Source of the DNA: Paenibacillus polygoni
Lineage (GTDB): Bacteria; Bacillota; Bacilli; Paenibacillales; Paenibacillaceae
Direction of reading: 5' to 3'
NCBI RefSeq assembly: GCF_030263935.1
Contig: NZ_CP127162.1
Span: 696,001-760,000 of the forward strand
Length of the DNA stretch: 64,000 nt
The position numbers and the translations under genes are program-made. Below the pieces are notes generated by a model. It was given only the letters and a program-made list of their open reading frames with translations, searched no databases and was not told the origin of the DNA. Below are positions 34,274 to 42,475 of the stretch, piece after piece. Position 1 is the stretch's first letter, and each line of letters opens with the position of its first letter.

Positions 34274-35665
34274 TTAGGAGGTACTCTCCATTGCTCTCAT
34301 CGACTCAGCAACCTTCACCATCATGGAGCATTCCACCCGCTTACGGAAGACGTCACAGCTAAAGTCATAAGTGCCGTTGATCGAACCTGTTGCATGCAGA
34401 GCATTGGCAGGACAGCCGCCGCTGCAATAAAGTTTCGCCCAGCAATATTTGCATTCTGGTTTTGAGTAGCAGTTGCTCTCTTTGAACTGACACTGCAGAT
34501 CTGTCCGTGTGATGCCATCCCACAGATTGCCCATGCTGTACTCTTCATCTCCGACGAACTGGTGACAAGGGAAAAGCTCGCCCCATGGCGTTACCGCAAG
34601 ATATTCCGTTCCCGAACCGCATCCCGTAATTCTTTTCTGGATACAAGGTCCTTCGGAGAGGTCCAGCATGTAATGATAGAAGGTGAAGCCTTCGCCTTGT
34701 TCATCACGGTTGATCATTTCTTTAGCGAGAATTTCATACTGGTTATAAATTTCCGGGAGATCTTTTTCGGTTAGTGCATAAGGCTCCCGGGGATCACAGA
34801 TAACCGGCTCCATCGAGATTTTATCAAAACCAAGGTCTGCGATATGAAAAATATCATTTGTGAAATCCACATTGTTCCCCGTGTAGGTTCCCCGCACATA
34901 GTATTCTTGGTCTCCGCGCTTTTGAACGAATTCCTGAAACTTCGGCACAATATGGTCATAACTGCCTTTTCCATTCACCGTTGTACGCAGCCGGTCATGA
35001 ACTTCTTTTCTTCCGTCCAGACTGAGTACAACGTTGTACATTTCCTGATTTAAAAATTCGGTAACTTCATCGTTCAGCAGCATGCCGTTTGTCGTAAAGG
35101 TGAAGCGGAATTTTTTCTTATATTCTTTTTCTTTGCTTCTGGCATAAGCGACAATCTGTTTAACGACTTTCCAGGCCATAAGCGGTTCGCCGCCGAAAAA
35201 GTCTATGTCTAGGTTCCGGTGATGACCTGAATTCTCTAGAAGGAAATCAATCGCTTTTTGCCCAACCTCATAACTCATGATTGCCCGGTTGCCATTATAT
35301 TTCCCTTGACTCGCGAAGCAATAATCGCATGATAGATTACACGTATGTGCGACATTGAGGCATAGCGCTTTCACATATGTTTTTCGATTTTTTAAATCCA
35401 TGGAGAGATTCTCATACGGATCGCTTGTAAAGAGCTGTCCTGAATCTTTGAGTTCCTCAACAGCGGCGATTGTATCCCGGATGTCTTCCTCTGTAATATC
35501 CGCATCCTGTTTATATTCTTCAAGCATTAACCTCAGAATTTCTTCTGGAGGTGTCTGCTCATATAGCTCAATAATTTTATATGCCAGGTCATCAACAACA
35601 TGCACCGAACCGCTGTAGGTATCGAGCACGATATTGTATCCGTTCAGTTGATATTGATGAATCAT
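34274..35665 (-). CDS. scfB: Radical SAM/SPASM maturase of the SCIFF peptide
   Basis: 463 residues. The radical SAM cluster is bound by C109-x3-C113-x2-C116 (CNLSCDYC). From about residue 340 a SPASM-type C-terminal domain carries further cysteines (CIQKRITGCGSG, CYSKPECKYCWAKLYCSGGC). The N-terminal 90 residues form a RiPP-recognition-like winged fold. The whole matches the SCIFF maturase family that forms thioether (ranthipeptide) links from cysteine sulphur to acceptor residues. Its substrate gene lies 18 bases upstream on the same strand. I see no exporter or protease gene beside it. SCIFF systems are near-universal in Clostridia and less common in Bacillales. Confidence 0.95.
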   Translation of the reverse strand: MIHQYQLNGYNIVLDTYSGSVHVVDDLAYKIIELYEQTPPEEILRLMLEEYKQDADITEEDIRDTIAAVEELKDSGQLFTSDPYENLSMDLKNRKTYVKALCLNVAHTCNLSCDYCFASQGKYNGNRAIMSYEVGQKAIDFLLENSGHHRNLDIDFFGGEPLMAWKVVKQIVAYARSKEKEYKKKFRFTFTTNGMLLNDEVTEFLNQEMYNVVLSLDGRKEVHDRLRTTVNGKGSYDHIVPKFQEFVQKRGDQEYYVRGTYTGNNVDFTNDIFHIADLGFDKISMEPVICDPREPYALTEKDLPEIYNQYEILAKEMINRDEQGEGFTFYHYMLDLSEGPCIQKRITGCGSGTEYLAVTPWGELFPCHQFVGDEEYSMGNLWDGITRTDLQCQFKESNCYSKPECKYCWAKLYCSGGCPANALHATGSINGTYDFSCDVFRKRVECSMMVKVAESMRAMESTS

Positions 35666-35683
35666 TCTTAGTATCCAAGCTCC

Positions 35684-35833
35684 TTACTTGTTCATTGGGT
35701 TTTCACAACGCTGGTTAGCAACCCCGCAAGAAGTCTTGCAAGCGGATTGGCAAGAGGTTTGGCAAGCGCCGCATCCGCCGTATTTTTCAGTATCCATTAG
35801 TCTGCGAGTACTTAGTGTTACAATTCTTTTCAT
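35684..35833 (-). CDS. scfA: SCIFF ranthipeptide precursor (six cysteines)
   Basis: 49 residues, too short for most gene callers, reading MKRIVTLSTRRLMDTEKYGG and then the six-cysteine core. The cysteines are spaced C-x2-C-x3-C-x3-C-x3-C-x6-C, with the core CQTSCQSACKTSC followed by VANQRCEN. That core is nearly identical to the SCIFF family's, in which six cysteines fall within about 45 residues. AAGGGAG precedes the start; a second ATG three bases earlier (35836) is equally possible. The first half is the leader recognised by the maturase. The gene is 18 bases before scfB. The function of the mature peptide is unknown in any organism as far as I know. Confidence 0.92.
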   Translation of the reverse strand: MKRIVTLSTRRLMDTEKYGGCGACQTSCQSACKTSCGVANQRCENPMNK

Positions 35834-35836
35834 CAT

Positions 35837-36111
35837 GATAACTCCCTTGTCTTAGATTCATTCAAAAGTAACAAAATGATATGTACTTCAGTGAATTATG
35901 GTATCTATAACGAAGGGGAGAGATCAATCAAATAAATCACACCTAGAAATCATTAGTATGGAAGCTTCCTGAGAAGATGAGCCGGTCCGTTGGGATCGGC
36001 TTTTTGGCATGGTGCCCCCCGGAAGTCAGGGTTCTAACTCGTCTTGCATACCGCTATGTAGGGAGTCTTACCTGGTTAACTATCTGAGGGAGGTTTAATT
36101 AAATAGAAGAA
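35837..36111. other. Intergenic region with a leader-like hairpin
   Basis: Holds the scfA promoter (minus) and, at 35981-36005, the hairpin GCCGGTCC/GGATCGGC followed by TTTTT on the plus strand. No plus-strand gene precedes it, so it may be an attenuator or the end of a short transcript. GAGGGAGG at 36086-36093 is a ribosome-site-like stretch with no start codon at the normal distance. Confidence 0.4.
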
Positions 36112-37518
36112 TTGATGGGAAAATTGGCGCTCTTTTTAAACATTATGATTACGCATCTAAGAACAGAGGGAGGGGTGAACGTCATAGACACAGAACAAAA
36201 AGAACTAAATTACGATGACATTCAAGGAATCGTTTTACAAGAACGGCCAACCCCTTATGTAGGAACTTATGTACTGTTATCCATCGACCACCTGCAGGAT
36301 GGGAAAGCGATGCTGCAGCGGCTTCTCGATGAAGTAACATCAGCTGGAGAGTGGAGTAAACCTCACGAAGGTGCTTGGGTCAATGTTGGTTTTACTTTTC
36401 GCGGGCTGCAGAAGCTAGGGGTTCCTCAGGATTCGTTAAACAGTTTCGACAAAGAGTTCCGGGAGGGCATGGCTGCCCGGGCCGCAAAGCTAGGCGATGT
36501 GAACGAAAGCAGCCCGGAACACTGGGAAGACCCGCTCGGTACTGACAAAGTTGACGTGGCGCTTGCTCTGTTTGCGTCTACTGAGGAAGCGCTCCATCAG
36601 GCAGAAGAAGCAGCTCATCGAATTCATAGCGACTTACGGGGTATATCGGTTATTTACAGGCTTGAGGTCGGTATGAATCCTGACGGTCGTACGCACCTTG
36701 GCTTCATGGATGGAATTAGCAACCCGAGAATCCAAGGAAATCATATACCGAATGCGGTGGGACAGGAAGATGAGATTAAAGCCGGTGAATTCCTGTTCGG
36801 ATATGTAAACGAATCCGGTACCGTAACCAAGGGCCCGGAACCGGTAGAACTGGGTCATAACGGTTGTTACCTCAGTCTTCGTAAACTCCATATGAGAGTT
36901 GCGGCTTTTCGCCGTTATTTGCGGGAGCATGCCGATCATCGGGATGATGAAGAACTTTTGGCTGCAAAAATGGTGGGTAGATGGCCAAGTGGTGCCCCTT
37001 TAAGTCTGGCCCCGGAAACGGATGATCCAGCACTCGGGGAAGATATCCACCGCAGAAATGCATTTACGTATGCGGATGATCCGAAAGGTTTCAAATGTCC
37101 GGTAAGCTCGCATATTCGGCGTGCTTTTCCACGGGACAGTTTGCAAGATTTTGTAGTTAATGTGAACATTCATCGGCTGCTTCGGCGGTCGACAATGTAT
37201 GGTCCTGTACTGCCCGAAGGGGTCATGGAGGATGACGGACAGGATAGAGGAATTATTTTTGCAGGAATATGTAGCTCATTGTCTCGGCAGTTCGAATTTA
37301 TCAAAACGGATTGGTTAAATGGAGGCAATTTCGCCGGCATATCAACCGAAAAAGACCCGATTACCGGAAAAAATGAAGGGGAAGGGATATTTACGATTCC
37401 AGACAAGCCTATTCGTCACCGAGTAAAGGAACTTCCCAGTTTCTCCATTACTAAGGGCGGCGAGTACTTTTTCATTCCCAGTATGACGGCAATACGGTGG
37501 ATGGTGGAGCTGGATTAA
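36112..37518 (+). CDS. DyP-type heme peroxidase
   Basis: About 440-468 residues. The family signature GxxDG appears as GFMDGISNP with its distal Asp, and the heme-pocket Arg segment is in SSHIRRAFPRDS. No signal peptide is seen. DyP peroxidases oxidise dyes and aromatic donors with H2O2. The start is uncertain: TTG 36112 and ATG 36115 have only a weak site, ATG 36145 has none, and the GGGAGG at 36168-36173 is too close to GTG 36175. The domain itself begins near IQGIVLQ. The gene is followed 24 bases later by a small unknown gene and then by a catalase-like gene, an apparent peroxide-metabolising set. Confidence 0.88.
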   Translation: MMGKLALFLNIMITHLRTEGGVNVIDTEQKELNYDDIQGIVLQERPTPYVGTYVLLSIDHLQDGKAMLQRLLDEVTSAGEWSKPHEGAWVNVGFTFRGLQKLGVPQDSLNSFDKEFREGMAARAAKLGDVNESSPEHWEDPLGTDKVDVALALFASTEEALHQAEEAAHRIHSDLRGISVIYRLEVGMNPDGRTHLGFMDGISNPRIQGNHIPNAVGQEDEIKAGEFLFGYVNESGTVTKGPEPVELGHNGCYLSLRKLHMRVAAFRRYLREHADHRDDEELLAAKMVGRWPSGAPLSLAPETDDPALGEDIHRRNAFTYADDPKGFKCPVSSHIRRAFPRDSLQDFVVNVNIHRLLRRSTMYGPVLPEGVMEDDGQDRGIIFAGICSSLSRQFEFIKTDWLNGGNFAGISTEKDPITGKNEGEGIFTIPDKPIRHRVKELPSFSITKGGEYFFIPSMTAIRWMVELD

Positions 37519-37542
37519 CATCATATCTAAGGAGGAATTAAC

Positions 37543-38037
37543 ATGAAAGAAGAACAAAATCAGACGAATCCGATTACTAGCGCTGGACGAGCAGGTTTGC
37601 GGGAAGGTGAGATATCCGAACTTACGATTATTGCGCCGCTTAAAGAAGGGGGTGCAGATCGTCTTCGTGAGAAGTTGAAAAAAAGCGCTTCGAGACAAGC
37701 CGAGACAATGGCGCGGATCGCGACCGTTCACGATATGCGTTTTGTGATTTTTGATAATGACACACGCTTGCTATTTGCGACAGCTTACGATGGCGATTGG
37801 GATAGTTATATTGATGACTTTGGAACCGAAATTCCGGATTTGTTAAATAATATGTTTAATGAAGTGGTAGACTTTCCGGGAATTGAATCTGCGGAAGCGA
37901 AAGACTACATCGCCAAATATCAGGTAACTGCATCCGGTTGGTACAGTGCTTATCCTGATGCTACGGTCAAAGATATTTGGCGCGGTCAGCGTATGATGAA
38001 GTCCTGGAATGACCTATTAGACGCTTCACAAAGCTAG
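37543..38037 (+). CDS. Unknown protein linked to DyP peroxidase
   Basis: 164 residues with AAGGAGG before ATG 37543. After an Asn/Thr-rich N-terminus it has a beta-alpha-beta pattern: ISELTIIAPLKEGGADRLREKL, MARIATVHDMRFVIFDND, RLLFATAYDGDWDSYIDDF, and at the end IWRGQRMMKSWNDLLD. I do not know its family; the ferredoxin-like layout suggests a small-molecule-binding or dimeric alpha-beta-barrel fold. It lies between DyP and a catalase-like gene, and it is separated from the latter by a terminator. A role in heme or peroxide handling is only a guess from location. Confidence 0.65.
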   Translation: MKEEQNQTNPITSAGRAGLREGEISELTIIAPLKEGGADRLREKLKKSASRQAETMARIATVHDMRFVIFDNDTRLLFATAYDGDWDSYIDDFGTEIPDLLNNMFNEVVDFPGIESAEAKDYIAKYQVTASGWYSAYPDATVKDIWRGQRMMKSWNDLLDASQS

Positions 38038-38068
38038 AAAAAAGGGGATGATGATATCCCCTTTTTTG
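38038..38068 (+). terminator. Terminator between the DyP pair and the catalase-like gene
   Basis: AAAAAAGGGGAT (38038-38049) pairs with ATCCCCTTTTTT (38056-38067). Confidence 0.85.
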
Positions 38069-38098
38069 TTTTGATAAATGACAAAGAGGTGAACGAAA

Positions 38099-39034
38099 AT
38101 GGATAATAAAAATGTTGAACCATCTGGACTTGCTGCTGAAGCCGTAGACTCCATTGAGGAAGTAGCAGGTAAATATCCAAGTTACTGACGTGCGCACGCG
38201 AAAGGAGTCGTTTATCATGCGGTATTTACTCCTAACGGACAAGCGGTATCTTTAACGACTGCTCCCCATCTGCAAAATCAAGAGGTGCAAGCTCTTGTGC
38301 GCTTCTCCAACAGCTCGACGAATCCATCCATACCGGATGTTTTTTCACCCGCGAAAGGGATGGCTGTTCAGTTTGAATTGCCTGATGGGGGCGTGACAAG
38401 TTTGGTCACGATTACATTGCCGATCTTTTTTGCCAAGACACCCCAATCCTTTATTGATATCTTAGGCACGATTAAAGAAAATTCAGTTGAGGGTGCGACA
38501 ACGGCAGACAAATTTAAAGCGGTCATGGAGAAATATGAGGAAAGCCGAGCCGGGCTTCAAGCTGTTAAGATGCTGCAGCCTCCGCTCAGTTTTGCTACCA
38601 ACCGGTATCATTCCATTCACGCTTACTATTTCATCAATGGCAATGGCGAGCGGCAGGCTGTTAAATATGAGTGGGAACCGGAAGCGGGGCTGCATTTTTT
38701 AACGAATGAAGAAGTCAAAGCGCAATCGCCCAATTACTTGGAGGATGAACTAGCTGAGCGGCTGTCAAAAGGGCCTGTAGCATTTCAATTATCTGTAGTT
38801 CTAGGGCAGGAGGGAGATCCGGCAGATGATCCAACCTCTGCTTGGCCGGAGGACCGAGAACGAATTGTGGTGGGTGAGTTATCAATCACCGGTATAGCAG
38901 ACGAGAAAGCCCAGGATCGTGTTTTTGATCCAACGGAAGTTCCTGCGGGTATCGAATGCTCGAAAGATCCAATTTTAAACTTCCGCCACGATGCTTATTC
39001 GGTGTCACATGACCGCAGGAGTCAGGGTCAATAA
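38099..39034 (+). pseudogene. Catalase-family peroxidase (SrpA-like) interrupted by one in-frame TGA
   Basis: With ATG 38099 (AGAGGTGA before it) the frame reads MDNKNVEPSG... for 29 codons, meets TGA at 38186-38188, and continues without shift to TAA 39032-39034, 311 codons in all. Directly after the TGA comes RAHAKG, the motif with the distal catalytic His of catalases, and then VRFSNSS, FPAKGMAVQF-like and other small-catalase features. The residue at the TGA is normally Arg, and CGA to TGA is one transition. So this is best read as a gene newly broken by a nonsense change, or a sequencing error. The rest is undecayed. The part after 38285 could not make an active enzyme alone because it lacks the distal His. 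Confidence 0.8.
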
Positions 39035-39275
39035 TTGTATAAACGAATTATTACATGAGGTACGTGCCAGAACAGACTATTTTTCTAACGATAGGGATGC
39101 CCTTCCTTTTGAAGTGCATCCTTTATTTTTAGAATGTTTTTATTTTAGCGATTTACTCATTGTAGGTACTTTCATTTATTCGCAACTCAGAAGATTTTTA
39201 GAAAGAGTTGTAATGATCCTACTATTCAAGATAAGCTTATCCAGAGTACATATTCACCAAGAAAGGCGTGATCAT

Positions 39276-39893
39276 ATGAATATATATGAGAAAATGCATT
39301 CAGGCGAAATTTATAGTTGCACCGACGAAAATTTGATGAATAAACAGATGAAATGCTTAGAAAAGCTCTATGATTTTAATGCAACCCGTCCATCTGAAGG
39401 TGAAAAGCGCCAAGCGCTTTTGAAAGAAATGTTTGCTGAGATTGGAGATGACTGCTATATCGAGCCTCCATTTCATGCGAATTGGGGTGGGAAACATGTG
39501 CATTTTGGAAGCAATGTGTATGCTAACTTTAATCTGACGATGGTAGATGATACGCACATCTATGTGGGAGATTATACGATGTTTGGTCCAAATGTAACGG
39601 TTGCTACGGGAGGCCATCCCGTTCTGCCCGAGCTGCGTGAGCCTGTAACACAGTTCAACATACCCGTTCATATCGGCAGGAATGTATGGATTGGTGCAGG
39701 TGCTGTGATTCTTCCAGGTGTAAAGATTGGTGATAATACCGTGATCGGTGCGGGCAGTGTGGTAACCAAGGACATTCCAGCAAATGTGGTTGCTGTTGGG
39801 AATCCTTGCCGTGTGCTTCGCGAAATCAATGAGCATGACAAGGAGTACTATTATAAAGATAGAAAAATCAATATAAAAATGGATACCGTTTAG
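39276..39893 (+). CDS. Maltose/galactoside O-acetyltransferase
   Basis: 205 residues, the size of LacA and Maa. It has a left-handed beta-helix built of hexapeptide repeats (IGRNVWIGAGAVILPGVKIG, NTVIGAGSVV). The catalytic His is in TGGHPVLPELR, and the ends of the helix carry AVGNPCRVLR. It transfers acetyl from CoA to a sugar hydroxyl. ATG 39276 is preceded by GAAAGG; the frame is open far upstream but overlaps the catalase-like gene and lacks a ribosome site. The 240 bases before it hold no other gene. No sugar operon is attached, so the acceptor is unknown. Confidence 0.9.
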   Translation: MNIYEKMHSGEIYSCTDENLMNKQMKCLEKLYDFNATRPSEGEKRQALLKEMFAEIGDDCYIEPPFHANWGGKHVHFGSNVYANFNLTMVDDTHIYVGDYTMFGPNVTVATGGHPVLPELREPVTQFNIPVHIGRNVWIGAGAVILPGVKIGDNTVIGAGSVVTKDIPANVVAVGNPCRVLREINEHDKEYYYKDRKINIKMDTV

Positions 39894-39920
39894 CAAAACG
39901 AATAAGAAGTCACCAATAAG

Positions 39921-39949
39921 AGAAGTCGCCAATTGGGCGGCTTCTTTTT
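39921..39949 (+). terminator. Terminator after the acetyltransferase
   Basis: GAAGTCGCC (39922-39930) pairs with GGCGGCTTC (39936-39944) with G-T tolerance and a short loop, followed by TTTTT. Confidence 0.82.
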
Positions 39950-40187
39950 GTCTTAAGATTAGAATTCCTTGGCTCAAACCACATTTTAGAAAAGCTCACA
40001 TACTCGTATTTCCGTCTCTTAATCACTTTCTTCATGCTTAGAACCCTTCGAAAACAAAGTAGTTGATCAAAAATTAAATTCAGCCTAATAAAAATGTTTA
40101 TATTGTTCATGGAAAAACCGTTTGATATAATCAATCCCATATTAAGTAAGAAAAAGTAACATATACTAAATATTGAGGGGATGAATT

Positions 40188-41738
40188 ATGAAAAAACGTC
40201 ATTTATGCAAATTTTATGTTGCCTTATCCATGTTTCTTTTGGTCAATCCCAGTTATGGAGTTAGTAATGCTAACGCAGATAAGGTGAGCAGTATCCCTAA
40301 AACCCACTATCTCGCAGCAAATGCAGATAATATCCGCTGGGGGAACATCGGAGTAGGCAAGCCTGTCCTTACCGTAAACTCCGGGGATATGGTTACCGTC
40401 GAGACAGTGACCCATCATTCTGGGGATGATTATGAACGAATGATCCAAGGGGATGAAGGAGTAGAGGATATTTATCACTGGAACGAAACAGAACAAAATG
40501 TGGAAAATCGTGGACCGGGTGTACATATTATGACAGGGCCCATTGCCGTCGAAGGAGCAGAGCCTGGAGATGTACTTGAAGTAAAGATACTCGATATGAA
40601 GCTGCGTCCAAATGGGAATGAGCAGTATGCAGGTAAGACCTATGGTGCCAATGTTGCTTCAAAATGGGGGTACTTATACGGTGAGATGATCGAAGAACCA
40701 ATGAAGCGTGAAGTGATAACGATCTATGAGATGGATTCCGCTGGGGGAACAGACTATGCAAAAGGATTGTACAGTTATAAATGGACACCTCAAACAGATC
40801 CGAATGGAAAAATACATCAGACGATGGATTATCCCGGCCTTATCGTTGATCCGAATACAATTGAAAGAAACAATGACGTATTAAAAGATGTTCAGATTCC
40901 GGTAAGACTTCACTTTGGAACGATGTGTGTAGCACCAAAAGAAGCAGATATTGTGAACTCCGTTCCTCCATCCTATTATGGCGGTAATATTGATGATTGG
41001 CGTGTTACCGAAGGAGCTACCATGTACTATCCCGTTTCTGTTCCTGGAGCACTCTTGTCTATCGGTGATCCGCATGCGGGGCAAGGAGATTCAGAACTGA
41101 ATGGAACTGCAATTGAAACTTCATTAACAGGCGATATTCAGATTATTTTACATAAAAAAGCATCGCTAAATAACAAGTTAAGTGACCTTAACTTCCCGCT
41201 GCTTGAGAATGAGAACGAGTGGGTCATCCATGGATTCAGCTATGCGAACTACTTAGAAGAACTGGGAGAAAATGCTCAGCAGGATATTTATAATAAATCA
41301 TCCATTGACAAAGCAATGAAAGATGCGGCCTTGAAGACGAAGGCTTTCCTGATGAAAGGAATGAACTTAACCGAAGATGAAGCATACTCTTTTATGTCCA
41401 TATCCACCGATTTCGGCATAACACAAGTCGTGGATGCCAACTGGGGCATTCATGCGGTAATTCAGAAAAAAGTGTTTGGAGAATCAGAGCGTAAACTCGT
41501 GCAGCTGCGCACAAGTTTTGAGCAATTCGGTTCAGTCGTGGAATGGGAGCCAGCAGCAAGAAAGATTACCATCCGTTATAACGGGAATACGCTGACGGCG
41601 GAAATAGGAGAAAAGACAGCCGATTTTAATGGAGAGAAGATTCAGTTGATTGCACCTATTGAAATGATAGATAAACAGGCTCAAGTTAGCGAGTATTTTG
41701 TGAGTTTTTATAAAGCGAAAATGACCATCAAGATGTGA
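40188..41738 (+). CDS. Secreted acetamidase/formamidase-family protein with stalk domain
   Basis: 516 residues. A signal peptide (about 1-30, ending NANADK) is followed by the FmdA/AmdA family domain: HYLAANADNIRWGNI, VETVTHHSGDDYERM, PIAVEGAEPGDVLEV, GTMCVAPKEADIVNSVPPSYYGGN, and GDPHAGQGDSELNGTAIE. The last 90 residues (from about 425) are a copper-amine-oxidase-like stalk segment (FEQFGSVVEWEPAARKITI, NGEKIQLIAPIEMID). Most formamidases are cytoplasmic; export and a stalk end suggest a cell-surface amidase. It hydrolyses short amides to ammonia and acid, but the substrate is unproved. GAGGGGAT lies before ATG 40188. Confidence 0.85.
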   Translation: MKKRHLCKFYVALSMFLLVNPSYGVSNANADKVSSIPKTHYLAANADNIRWGNIGVGKPVLTVNSGDMVTVETVTHHSGDDYERMIQGDEGVEDIYHWNETEQNVENRGPGVHIMTGPIAVEGAEPGDVLEVKILDMKLRPNGNEQYAGKTYGANVASKWGYLYGEMIEEPMKREVITIYEMDSAGGTDYAKGLYSYKWTPQTDPNGKIHQTMDYPGLIVDPNTIERNNDVLKDVQIPVRLHFGTMCVAPKEADIVNSVPPSYYGGNIDDWRVTEGATMYYPVSVPGALLSIGDPHAGQGDSELNGTAIETSLTGDIQIILHKKASLNNKLSDLNFPLLENENEWVIHGFSYANYLEELGENAQQDIYNKSSIDKAMKDAALKTKAFLMKGMNLTEDEAYSFMSISTDFGITQVVDANWGIHAVIQKKVFGESERKLVQLRTSFEQFGSVVEWEPAARKITIRYNGNTLTAEIGEKTADFNGEKIQLIAPIEMIDKQAQVSEYFVSFYKAKMTIKM

Positions 41739-41900
41739 ACGATAACCGTTGGATTGCTGTTTCAACGTGGGGGCGAAGAGAAAGTATTAATTATCGAATA
41801 CACTTCGATGCAATGAAAGCTTTCGAAGGAATGATCGGTTCGACCGGGAATAATATACTTATCTAAGAAAGTTTCTTTTACCATTGAAGGAGGGGGTGGC

Positions 41901-42374
41901 ATGCGTCAGTCTATTATCATCCTGCTTTGCTGTACATTGCTTATAGTAACGGGATGTGCTCCTAGTAAAGAAATTCGTAGCGATAAAGTGAAAGTGTTTA
42001 AAGAACGTATGCTGTCCACCTATGAAAATATAGAAGAGCTGTCCATCCTGTTTACGGAGACGACAATGGTATTTCGTTACGTGATAAATAATGAGGATGA
42101 AAAGAGACAAATTTTCGAGGACAGTCGTAATTTTTTTCTGAGCAGTGAAGTTCAGGAAGGAATCGTAAAGGGACTATTTGTAAAAGAGCATGCTGAACGA
42201 AATTTTTCATATCCAGATGTGGAAATTTCTTTTTCGCTAGGCAGCAAGCAGTTGACTGATTCCAAGTATACGGCGAGCTACTATGGTTCGAATACGGACC
42301 CGGCCGTCGTTGATCATTATGACACTTGGTATTATTTCACTAGTGATGGTGAAGTAGCGCAGGTAAAAGAATAG
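41901..42374 (+). CDS. Small lipoprotein of unknown function
   Basis: 157 residues. The N-terminal IIILLCCTLLIVTGC has a lipobox (L-V-T-G-C) with lipid attachment at Cys19. The mature part is polar (RSDKVKVFKERMLSTYENIEELS, then YTASYYGSNTDPAVVDHYDTWYYF). I do not recognise a family. GAAGGAGGGGG precedes ATG 41901. It is not clearly linked to the amidase upstream, from which it is separated by 160 bases. Its terminator is shared with the convergent purine genes. Confidence 0.65.
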   Translation: MRQSIIILLCCTLLIVTGCAPSKEIRSDKVKVFKERMLSTYENIEELSILFTETTMVFRYVINNEDEKRQIFEDSRNFFLSSEVQEGIVKGLFVKEHAERNFSYPDVEISFSLGSKQLTDSKYTASYYGSNTDPAVVDHYDTWYYFTSDGEVAQVKE

Positions 42375-42375
42375 G

Positions 42376-42424
42376 AAAACGCGTAAGAAGCTAATCGTAT
42401 GGAGCAGCTTCTTACGCGTTTTGA
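42376..42424. terminator. Bidirectional terminator
   Basis: AAAACGCGTAAGAAGCT pairs with AGCTTCTTACGCGTTTT, a 17-base perfect stem with A/T on both flanks. It serves the lipoprotein gene (+) and the permease gene (-). Confidence 0.9.
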
Positions 42425-42475
42425 AGTTAAAGAGTATAAATTAGATACATTTTTAAATTGGTATAGTATTCTATC

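Noticed and set aside
38186..38230. Bacterial SECIS element after the in-frame TGA
   Set aside because: The bases after the TGA form only a loopless palindrome. No stem-loop with a G-U apical loop at the required distance is seen, and the missing residue is normally Arg, so selenocysteine is unlikely.
41735..41866. 44-codon frame starting at a GTG that overlaps the amidase stop
   Set aside because: No ribosome site, it starts inside the coding end, and the translation resembles no family.
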